In this document: piece by piece, positions 1-4,585 of the stretch
Numbering within the stretch: position 1 is the first letter of the stretch
Layout: the number at the start of each line of letters is the position of its first letter
DNA from: Fidelibacterota bacterium UBA7301
GTDB lineage: Bacteria; Fidelibacterota; Marinisomatia; Marinisomatales; TCS55
Direction of reading: 5' to 3'
Assembly (NCBI GenBank): GCA_002471845.1
Contig: DKQT01000003.1
Coordinates: 1 to 6,076, forward strand
Length of the DNA: 6,076 nucleotides
Program-made: the position numbers and the translations under genes
The notes under the pieces: model-generated
The model's database searches: none
Seen by the model: the letters and a program-made list of their open reading frames with translations, nothing else
Told to the model about the DNA's origin: nothing

Positions 1-31
1 TTATATTCCCAAATAATTTGATATCTTGAAT

Positions 32-49
32 TCAACTCTTAAGTGCAAC
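32..49 (+). repeat. Left terminal inverted repeat of the IS30 element
   Basis: The sequence TCAACTCTTAAGTGCAAC matches the reverse complement of 1077-1094 (TCAAGTAGTAAGTGCAAC) at 15 of 18 positions, with the inner ten bases TAAGTGCAAC identical except for nothing more than the flanking variants further out. The match can be extended outward by AT (30-31). Confidence 0.82.
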
Positions 50-62
50 TCAAAGACTGGTT

Positions 63-104
63 GTGAAAGAAGCGGAGCCGCTGTAGGCTCAGCACTTTTC
101 TCAC
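63..104 (+). promoter_or_regulatory. Imperfect hairpin in the transposase leader
   Basis: GTGA (63-66) pairs with TCAC (101-104) and GAGCC (75-79) pairs with GGCTC (86-90) around the loop GCTGTA, with bulges between the two stems. The hairpin lies between the left inverted repeat and the transposase ribosome binding site. Structures in this position in insertion sequences are known to limit transposase expression from transcripts that enter from outside; that role here is inferred from position only. Confidence 0.45.
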
Positions 105-125
105 AGTCAAATAAGAGGTGCACAA

Positions 126-1094
126 ATGAAACACTACAGCCAGCTCACGCTGGAACAAAGATACATAATTAAATCGATGCTTAAAATAGGATATAGTCAA
201 TCGGAGACAGCTCAAGTAATTGGCGTTCATAAATCGACCATAAGTCGAGAACTTATCCGAAATCGTGGTGGACGTGGTTATCGTCCTAAACAAGCCAGCA
301 GATTTGCCGAGCATAGACGCCAGGCTAAAGTTAGCCATCGTATTGATGGAGGAACTTGGGGGTATGTTGAACAATTGATTTGCAAAGAATGGAGTCCTGA
401 ACAAATAAGCACTTGGATGAAGAAAAACATGGATATAGCTGTAAGTCATGAATGGATTTACCAATACATTCTTAAAGATAAACTGGCCGGTGGTTCTTTG
501 CATCTTCATCTACGCTGTAAACAGAAAGGAAAGAAGCGTTATGGGTCCAATGACCGACGTGGGAACCTTAAAAACAGGGTTAGTATTGATCAAAGACCAT
601 CCCTTGTTGATGATCGTTCTCGTATAGGAGACTGGGAAGCAGATACCATTATTGGTAAGGCCCATAAACAGGCCATTGTCTCTCTGACAGAAAGAAGATC
701 CGGCCTTGCCCTGATTTACAAAGTGGATCGACGAACTAAGGAAAATACCGAAGGAGCGATTAATCGTTTGCTGGAATCTATATCTGATCAAGTTCTTACA
801 ATTACTTCGGATAATGGAAAAGAGTTTGCCAATCATGAGTCTATTGCTGCAGGCCTTGATTGCGACTTTTATTTTGCCCATCCATATTCTTCTTGGGAAA
901 GAGGAACCAATGAAAATACTAATGGGCTTATTCGACAATACTTCCCTAAAAACAGAGACTTTAGAACTATAACAGATAAGGAGATAATCCACGCCATGAA
1001 AAGGCTTAACAATCGTCCGAGAAAAAGACTTGGGTACAAAACACCCAATGAAGTATTTTTTGGTCAATCATACACTGTTGCACTTACTACTTGA
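126..1094 (+). CDS. IS30-family DDE transposase
   Basis: This 322-residue protein cuts and joins the ends of its element. The N-terminus carries a helix-turn-helix (about residues 8-45, with LTLEQRYIIKSML and VIGVHKSTISREL), the usual IS30 terminal-repeat-binding region. The catalytic core follows: D173 in GDWEADTIIG, D229 in TSDNGKEF and E263 in WERGTNENTNGLIRQYFPK give a complete DDE triad with the family's signature spacing. The length is normal for the family and there is no frameshift. The start is supported by AGAGG at 114-118, seven bases before ATG. The stop codon TGA (1092-1094) lies at the outer edge of the right terminal repeat. The element is likely still active, judged only from its intact sequence. 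The reverse-strand open frames beneath it are shadows. Confidence 0.95.
   Translation: MKHYSQLTLEQRYIIKSMLKIGYSQSETAQVIGVHKSTISRELIRNRGGRGYRPKQASRFAEHRRQAKVSHRIDGGTWGYVEQLICKEWSPEQISTWMKKNMDIAVSHEWIYQYILKDKLAGGSLHLHLRCKQKGKKRYGSNDRRGNLKNRVSIDQRPSLVDDRSRIGDWEADTIIGKAHKQAIVSLTERRSGLALIYKVDRRTKENTEGAINRLLESISDQVLTITSDNGKEFANHESIAAGLDCDFYFAHPYSSWERGTNENTNGLIRQYFPKNRDFRTITDKEIIHAMKRLNNRPRKRLGYKTPNEVFFGQSYTVALTT
1077..1094 (-). repeat. Right terminal inverted repeat of the IS30 element
   Basis: On the - strand it reads TCAAGTAGTAAGTGCAAC, matching the left repeat at 15 of 18 positions. It overlaps the last codons and stop of the transposase, which is common in compact insertion sequences. Confidence 0.82.
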
Positions 1095-1096
1095 AT

Positions 1097-1516
1097 CCAG
1101 GGTCTAAAAAATTACCGCTTCGGAAAATTAAACAACACAAAATCTTTTACACATTATACTGTCTTTAATGGCGTCACTGTTTAAATCAATGCATACAACG
1201 CTTTCGTAAAGATTGCATTCATCCCATTTGTGATCAAGTAATTCAAATGTTGATTAAAAAATATCTAAATATTTTATGGCGTATTCCAGCATTACTAAAA
1301 AAGAATCAAGGCTGCCGTCAATTTCCGCAGGATTGAGTTCCAGGATGTGGGCGAATAAGTATCAATTTATTCTATATTCTTTGATTCAATCCAGTTCCAC
1401 TCAGAATACAGAATGAATGAAGTAGTACCGACTTTAACAATGCTAAAAAATTTGTACAGGTTGTAAAGAAAATGAGATAAGTAATTAATAATAGCCTTTT
1501 CATACCCAAATCGGGA
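1097..1516. other. About 420 bp without a convincing gene
   Basis: This AT-rich stretch lies between the IS30 element and the microprotein gene. Three weak - strand open frames can be read. One is 1254-1361, listed separately. One is 1372-1503, 43 residues beginning MKRLLLITYLIFFTTC, which resembles a lipoprotein signal peptide but has no clear ribosome binding site. One is an open frame at 1367-1516, in phase with the microprotein after its stop and ending SEWNWIESKNIE. The last two overlap in different phases, so at most one can be real. The region may be decayed gene remains at the distal end of the gene array. I see no RNA gene and no copy of the junction repeat in it. Confidence 0.5.
1254..1361 (-). 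pseudogene. Possible C-terminal fragment of a lost gene
   Basis: This is a start-less open frame of 35 codons, bounded by TGA at 1362-1364 and TAA at 1254-1256. It reads YLFAHILELNPAEIDGS and then continues to EYAIKYLDIF. The residue mix (acidic and hydrophobic residues in a helix-like pattern) and a visibly higher GC content than its flanks suggest former coding sequence. There is no initiation codon near its left end in the reading direction and no ribosome binding site. I do not recognise the family. A chance open frame is the main alternative. Confidence 0.3.
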
Positions 1517-1609
1517 TTAATTATCACCTTTTTTGTTCTGTTTGGAAGCAATAGCAACGATTATAACAATCATTACTACAACCACTCCTCCAATCACTGC
1601 ACTATTCAT
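1517..1609 (-). CDS. 30-residue single-span membrane microprotein
   Basis: The protein has a short polar N-terminus (MNSA), an unbroken hydrophobic stretch at about residues 5-21 (VIGGVVVVMIVIIVAIA), then a basic polar tail (SKQNKKGDN). That is the layout of a one-helix inner-membrane microprotein with its positive end in the cytoplasm. The start is well supported: AAAGGA ends seven bases before ATG and is provided by junction repeat R1, in the same arrangement that precedes the DUF1080 and hydrolase genes. It is the last gene of the - strand series. After its TAA the same frame stays open for another 49 codons, so it could be the front of a longer protein broken by one stop. Function unknown; small size makes the call moderate. 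Confidence 0.6.
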   Translation of the reverse strand: MNSAVIGGVVVVMIVIIVAIASKQNKKGDN

Positions 1610-1616
1610 TTTCTAA

Positions 1617-1644
1617 TCCTTTATTTGAGCCACAGGCGTTTCAT
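1617..1644 (-). repeat. Junction repeat R1 (mini-ORF MKRLWLK plus ribosome binding site)
   Basis: On the - strand it reads ATGAAACGCCTG, TGGCTCAAATAA, AGGA. It encodes MKRLWLK and a TAA stop, with one synonymous difference from R2 (CTG for CTC). It starts four bases after the DUF1080 stop codon and its AAAGGA serves the microprotein ATG at 1609. The whole gap between the two genes is essentially this element. Confidence 0.85.
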
Positions 1645-1648
1645 TTTA

Positions 1649-2314
1649 TTATTCAGATGATCGATTCAGATATTCCTTAATACGGATGTTGCGGAACTGG
1701 ATGTTGGCCCGTTCCGCCTGGAAACAAATGGCCCCTTCGTTGGCGGAGGTATTCCAGCCTTTATTGACCAAGTCGCCATTTACAAATACCTCGACCTTGG
1801 AGTTCTTGGCGATGATGTGCATTTTGTTCCATTCACCACCCGGTTTTTCGGAGTTGTCGGTCAGGTTGGCCCGCCGCCGACCCGGCTTGCCCTCTTTATT
1901 CTTGGTAATTTGCTTTTCATCCACATCGGCAGTTTCGCCAAGAAAAATAAAGTCGCCGGCATTCCCACTGGCGAGTTGTACCTCGAGTGAAGTCGGCCAC
2001 GCTTTCACCGTATTTGGAATCGAACAGTGGATCAGGCAACCGCTGTTACCTTTACTATCCATCCAGCGCCATTCGTATTTGAGTTCATAGTTGGAATAGG
2101 ATTTTTCAGAGCATAACACACCGTTCGATTGGCCTTTCCCATTAACGACAATTTTCTCATCCTCCACCTCCCAGATATTTTCCGGCGGCGAGCCGTCAAA
2201 TACGTGAAACGCCCAGCCGGAAAATCCTTGGCCGTCAAATAACTGTTTCCATTCATCTTCGGAAAATCCGATCGAGAACATTCCTACAAGTAACCCTATC
2301 AGAATATGTTTCAT
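1649..2314 (-). CDS. Secreted DUF1080 (3-keto-disaccharide hydrolase-like) protein
   Basis: This 221-residue protein has an N-terminal Sec signal peptide (about residues 1-18, MKHILIGLLVGMFSIGFS) and a single DUF1080 / PF06439 domain (about 21-215). The domain is a concanavalin-like beta-jelly-roll found in secreted proteins that bind or hydrolyse sugars; some members act on 3-keto-glycosides. Visible family signatures are LFDGQGFSGW (25-34), NSGCLIHC (90-97, usually NSGIxxR), EVQL (111-114), GEWN (160-163), VEVFVNG (174-180) and the terminal strand ICFQAERANIQFRNIRI (196-212). The start is set by AAAGGAG from repeat R2, six bases before ATG. It likely acts in the periplasm or outside the cell. 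No partner dehydrogenase of the 3-keto pathway is nearby, so the substrate is unknown. Confidence 0.88.
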   Translation of the reverse strand: MKHILIGLLVGMFSIGFSEDEWKQLFDGQGFSGWAFHVFDGSPPENIWEVEDEKIVVNGKGQSNGVLCSEKSYSNYELKYEWRWMDSKGNSGCLIHCSIPNTVKAWPTSLEVQLASGNAGDFIFLGETADVDEKQITKNKEGKPGRRRANLTDNSEKPGGEWNKMHIIAKNSKVEVFVNGDLVNKGWNTSANEGAICFQAERANIQFRNIRIKEYLNRSSE

Positions 2315-2320
2315 TTTACT

Positions 2321-2349
2321 CTCCTTTATTTGAGCCAGAGGCGTTTCAT
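2321..2349 (-). repeat. Junction repeat R2 (best-conserved copy)
   Basis: On the - strand it reads ATGAAACGCCTC, TGGCTCAAATAA, AGGAG, then AGTAAA and the ATG of the DUF1080 gene at 2314. It encodes MKRLWLK with TAA, and the stop codon runs straight into the Shine-Dalgarno sequence, a classical arrangement for translational reinitiation. The preceding gene stops 36 bases before it (2386-2388). The short gap can also be read as the tail of an overlapping frame ending at the TGA inside the element. Confidence 0.92.
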
Positions 2350-2385
2350 TTTGGGTGAGGCATCCTCATCAATACAATCTTCGCA

Positions 2386-3030
2386 TCAGTTTTCTTCTTC
2401 GATGTCTTTCATTTCTTCGATACGCAGTATCACATTGCCTGCAGGATCGGGACAGAGCACGTGTGAGTCCTCCTTCATCCAGTCGCCGTCCTCGAGGGTG
2501 CGCTGCTTGGCCGGAAGAAGCGGCAGGGCGGCCTGCAGGGCGTAGAGACAGAAGTGACAGCCCTCAGGGATGTAGAGCCGTCCGCTGCGCAATTGAAAAG
2601 AATCGCCGGGTTCCATTCGGGATGTACAATGTCCCTTGAACGATTCCACCTCGATGCGCAGAGTTTTCAGACCCTTTTCTTCGGAGGGAACGCCGTTGTT
2701 CGTCTTCGGCGCCTGATGTTCCGCCTCTTCCCGATCATTCCTATCGACGTTTCCGGTCCGTTCAATCTTGAAGATCACGCGGCCCTTAGGGTCGGGACAC
2801 TGGGCGTGATGCACCCGCCACATCCAGTCTTCATCCTGTTCTTCGGTGATCTCACGCTCTTTCGGAGTGATCAACGGCATCAGGCTCTGCAGGGCCCACA
2901 GGCATATGTAGCCGCCCTCGGGGATCTGGATGTCGCCGTCGCTCACCGTGAAATAGTCGCCCAGCTTCATGGCAGGTTCTGCCGTACACTCGCCCATCAC
3001 CTTATTAACGGTCACCTTCAGTTCATACAT
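2386..3030 (-). CDS. Tandem two-domain TIGR04076-type protein
   Basis: This 214-residue protein is made of two homologous halves. Half 1 (about residues 1-92) reads CTAEPAMKLGDYFTV, IPEGGYICLWALQSLMPL, DWMW, then QCPDPKGRVIFKIER. Half 2 (about 121-206) reads CTSRMEPGDSFQL, IPEGCHFCLYALQAALPL, DWMK, then LCPDPAGNVILRIE. They are joined by a charged linker (93-120). The final motif resembles the family's usual C-terminal CTDGxRPVIFKIERI. Equivalent cysteines are C15/C135, C43/C161 and C78/C193. Family members are normally single domains of 80-100 residues with unknown function; the conserved cysteines hint at metal binding or redox chemistry. There is no signal peptide, so it is probably cytoplasmic. 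AAAGGA lies about seven bases before ATG. It is visibly the GC-richest gene of the window. Confidence 0.8.
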   Translation of the reverse strand: MYELKVTVNKVMGECTAEPAMKLGDYFTVSDGDIQIPEGGYICLWALQSLMPLITPKEREITEEQDEDWMWRVHHAQCPDPKGRVIFKIERTGNVDRNDREEAEHQAPKTNNGVPSEEKGLKTLRIEVESFKGHCTSRMEPGDSFQLRSGRLYIPEGCHFCLYALQAALPLLPAKQRTLEDGDWMKEDSHVLCPDPAGNVILRIEEMKDIEEEN

Positions 3031-3195
3031 GATGGTTCCTTTATAAACAGCATAGACTGCAGGAAAACAATAAAATAAAACAATTGCTGGTTTGGCATCT
3101 TTCCTATACCATTGCCGTTTTATCTACTCTAATTTCTAACCCCATACAGGAGAAAACTGTGATTTTCCATAAAAATATCCCTATTTATTTTACTA

Positions 3196-3219
3196 TTATT
3201 TGAGCCAGAGGTGTTTTAT
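3196..3219 (-). repeat. Junction repeat R3 (degenerate copy)
   Basis: On the - strand it reads ATAAAACACCTC, TGGCTCAAATAA, followed by TAGTAAAATAAAT. Aligned with R2, the element's ATG has become ATA, CGC has become CAC, the AGGAG core is lost, and the downstream start ATG is also ATA (3186-3188). The similarity therefore spans the full 34-nt unit up to a dead start codon. The TAA stop of the upstream lipoprotein gene (3216-3218) sits exactly where the TGA of the intact elements lies. About 155 bp of AT-rich DNA with no clear gene separates R3 from the next intact gene at 3030. Confidence 0.75.
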
Positions 3220-3587
3220 TTAATTTTTAGTCTTCTATTCCAATCGTCCCATTCTTTTTGGCTTTTTGTAAATCTAACTTCAAATGTGATCTGGTATATG
3301 CCAAGTAAAGGAGTGGAATCATATGATGTTACAACCATATAACTAGTATAACCTTTTTCCTCCATTAGTTTTACTAATTCATATTTTACTCTGTCTAGTA
3401 TCATTTGTGTATTCATTCTTCCAGCCCTTCCCATTTTCATTGTTAGGATATATACATCCTCTGTGGAGGAATCCGGTTCAACAGTCACACTATAAATTCC
3501 TCCAAGATTAGTACCGCCTGTCACCGGATTTGATGCACAATTAAAAGAAAGAAATGATAAGGATAATATGACCCAGAGGCGTTTCAT
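3216..3587 (-). CDS. Short predicted lipoprotein of unknown function
   Basis: The protein has 123 residues. Residues 1-17 (MKRLWVILSLSFLSFNC) form a lipoprotein-type signal with the candidate lipid-modified cysteine at C17. The box SFNC is not canonical (L-[AS]-[GA]-C is usual), so ordinary Sec cleavage is possible. The rest is a small alpha/beta domain with alternating strands (IYSVTVEPDS, VYILTMKMG, IYQITFEVRF) around a helix (about 59-77). It ends in a basic tail. I do not recognise the family. Its first five codons are junction repeat R4 itself: ATGAAACGCCTCTGG encodes MKRLW. The start overlaps the stop of the preceding gene as ATGA, and no good ribosome binding site is seen, so translation is probably coupled. 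It is visibly AT-richer than both neighbours. Confidence 0.75.
   Translation of the reverse strand: MKRLWVILSLSFLSFNCASNPVTGGTNLGGIYSVTVEPDSSTEDVYILTMKMGRAGRMNTQMILDRVKYELVKLMEEKGYTSYMVVTSYDSTPLLGIYQITFEVRFTKSQKEWDDWNRRLKIK
3573..3587 (-). repeat. Junction repeat R4, forming the start of a gene
   Basis: Fifteen bases, ATGAAACGCCTCTGG, are identical to the core of R2, R5 and (after the first base) R6. Weaker similarity follows: GTCATATTA here against CTCAAATAA in the consensus, matching at six of nine positions. Here the mini-ORF is not closed but runs on as the lipoprotein coding sequence. The TGA of the upstream gene (3584-3586) lies inside the element, as in R3 and R6. Confidence 0.75.
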
Positions 3588-4402
3588 TTCACCATTTCCG
3601 CTAGGTCTAGGGCATAGTCTGTGTTAATGGTAAGGGGTACGCCCGCAGTATTAATACGTGCAAGAACGGCCCGCTGATGCACATTGAGAATTTCGTCGCT
3701 GCCACAGGCATTAATCAGCCAGATTTGGTGCACATACTCGTTCACGGCAGTGACAAAATCGTAATTGCCGCCTTCCATATTGTTCTGTTCAGAGATGTCA
3801 TAGGTCCCGGCGCTGATATCGGCCTGCATGTAGCCGCCTAAAACAGAACTAGGCTCAAAGCTGAAGCTTGGGTCGATGCGATTCTGGGCTTCGGTAACGG
3901 TGTGGAAGCATTCTTCCCACAGGGCGTTGTAGGTCTCGGGGCGCCACATGGAGGTATTCAGTTTGGTGAGAGTCAGATCGCAGTTACTCGTATTGAAGGA
4001 AGGCATATAGGGCCAGATGTCCGACTTCATTGTCATCACATAGTTACCATATTGAGACTGGATCTTTTCTTCTTCTTTATCCGTCACATCTGTATGGTCA
4101 ATAACAAAGACTAGGTGTTTGGCTAGGGCGGCCACCAAAGGCGGCCGATCCACAACACCATCTTCATCCTGGTCCAGGAGGCTTTCGAAAAGACGCACAG
4201 TCATATCGAACACTTCCTTGCCAGTGGCAGAGATACGATCTGTTTCTTTTGGCTTGCGGTCTCCGGCGGCAATGAAAAAATCTTCAATTCGGGCCACGTG
4301 GGCAAAGGTTTGTTTCAGGTAGGCTTCCAGGGTGTCGGGGACATCATCTTTTGTGCTGCAGGCAAAAAAGGTGAGGACCAAAAGTAAAAAGGTGCGCTGC
4401 AT
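3584..4402 (-). CDS. Predicted lipoprotein with an EF-hand-like calcium loop
   Basis: The protein has 272 residues. The N-terminus MQRTFLLLVLTFFACS is a lipoprotein signal with the likely modified cysteine at C15. DQDEDGVVD (77-85) matches the DxDxDG core of an EF-hand or dockerin-like calcium-binding loop. The helical segment LWEECFHTVTEAQ (161-173) and NEYVHQIW (221-228) place Glu and His residues (E163, E164, H167, E171, E222, H225) as possible metal ligands. That is suggestive of a secreted metal-dependent enzyme but not diagnostic, since no HExxH is present. I do not recognise the family. The stop TGA overlaps the next gene's ATG by four bases (ATGA). There is no clear ribosome binding site before ATG; instead a small hairpin abuts the start. 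It most likely resides in the periplasm or outer membrane. Confidence 0.78.
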   Translation of the reverse strand: MQRTFLLLVLTFFACSTKDDVPDTLEAYLKQTFAHVARIEDFFIAAGDRKPKETDRISATGKEVFDMTVRLFESLLDQDEDGVVDRPPLVAALAKHLVFVIDHTDVTDKEEEKIQSQYGNYVMTMKSDIWPYMPSFNTSNCDLTLTKLNTSMWRPETYNALWEECFHTVTEAQNRIDPSFSFEPSSVLGGYMQADISAGTYDISEQNNMEGGNYDFVTAVNEYVHQIWLINACGSDEILNVHQRAVLARINTAGVPLTINTDYALDLAEMVK

Positions 4403-4420
4403 GGCTTAATTTACAAAGCC
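4403..4420 (-). promoter_or_regulatory. Small hairpin abutting the start codon at 4402
   Basis: On the - strand GGCTT (4416-4420) can pair with AAGCC (4403-4407) around an eight-base AT-rich loop. It ends directly before ATG, where a ribosome binding site would be expected and none is seen. It may reduce initiation of the lipoprotein gene; this is inference from position, and a five-bp stem is weak. Confidence 0.35.
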
Positions 4421-4433
4421 TTATAACAGAAAC

Positions 4434-4456
4434 AAAAAAGCCCCCGTGAGGAGGCT
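4434..4456 (-). terminator. Intrinsic terminator directly after junction repeat R5
   Basis: On the - strand AGCCTCC pairs with GGGGGCT (seven pairs, one of them G-U) around the loop TCAC and is followed by six T. This is a good rho-independent terminator for transcripts arriving from the hydrolase gene. Its first two bases are the last two of the R5 stop codon TAG, so it replaces the AAGGAG found in the other copies. Only about 30 bp separate the T-run from the next start codon, so the downstream gene needs read-through or a promoter overlapping the terminator. Confidence 0.75.
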
Positions 4457-4478
4457 ATTTGAGCCAGAGGCGTTTCAT
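4455..4478 (-). repeat. Junction repeat R5 (mini-ORF ending in TAG)
   Basis: On the - strand it reads ATGAAACGCCTC, TGGCTCAAATAG and encodes MKRLWLK. The only change in the coding part is TAA to TAG. An in-frame TAA lies immediately before its ATG, so the mini-ORF must be initiated independently. The upstream hydrolase gene ends about 95 bases earlier. The Shine-Dalgarno part is replaced by a terminator stem. Confidence 0.88.
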
Positions 4479-4564
4479 TTAGTTATATACTATCCCTTTG
4501 GGTGGGGGTTAATTGAGTTAGTTTTAGATTTTCCGACCAAACTCTTACATTTTTGATTTGCATT

Positions 4565-4585
4565 AATAATTATCAATTAATTATT
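4565..4585 (-). repeat. AT-only inverted repeat at the hydrolase stop codon
   Basis: AATAATTA (4565-4572) and TAATTATT (4578-4585) are perfect 8-bp inverted repeats with the five-base loop TCAAT, and the stop codon of the hydrolase lies in the loop. All pairs are A-T and no T-run follows, so it is a poor terminator. It could protect the mRNA 3' end or arise by chance in AT-rich DNA. Confidence 0.3.

Larger units (their letters stand above)
32..1094 (+). mobile_element. IS30-family insertion sequence, apparently complete
   Basis: The element is about 1063 bp long. It is bounded by imperfect 18-bp terminal inverted repeats that match at 15 of 18 positions, and it carries one full-length transposase. 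The dinucleotide AT flanks both proposed ends (30-31 and 1095-1096), which fits the 2-bp target duplication known for IS30. Because AT is its own reverse complement, those bases could instead be part of longer 20-bp repeats, so the exact ends are uncertain by about 2 bp. The size, the single ORF ending inside the right repeat and the DDE transposase all fit the family. The element faces the opposite way to every other gene in the window and interrupts no recognisable gene. Confidence 0.88.

Noticed and set aside
510..1067. 185-codon - strand frame inside the IS
   Set aside because: It is the antisense of an intact transposase with a complete DDE triad.
1106..1131. Terminator-like sequence after the IS with a CCG/CGG stem and T-run on the - strand
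   Set aside because: The continuous stem is only three pairs with a mismatch above it, too weak to call.
1372..1557. 61-codon - strand frame containing a lipoprotein-like start MKRLLLITYLIFFTTC at 1503
   Set aside because: It overlaps the better supported microprotein, has no good ribosome binding site for either start, and ends abruptly after the signal-like segment. It is mentioned only as a possible remnant.
1686..2090. 134-codon + strand frame
   Set aside because: It lies entirely opposite the DUF1080 gene, whose domain motifs are unambiguous; no ribosome binding site or recognisable domain.
3020..3050. Possible seventh junction repeat before the TIGR04076-type gene
   Set aside because: Only ATAAAGGA and scattered bases agree (about 12 of 20 aligned), no more than expected for a ribosome binding site in AT-rich DNA.
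2554..3078. 174-codon + strand frame
   Set aside because: It is the antisense of the TIGR04076-type gene, made open by its high GC content; the internal duplication on the other strand is decisive.
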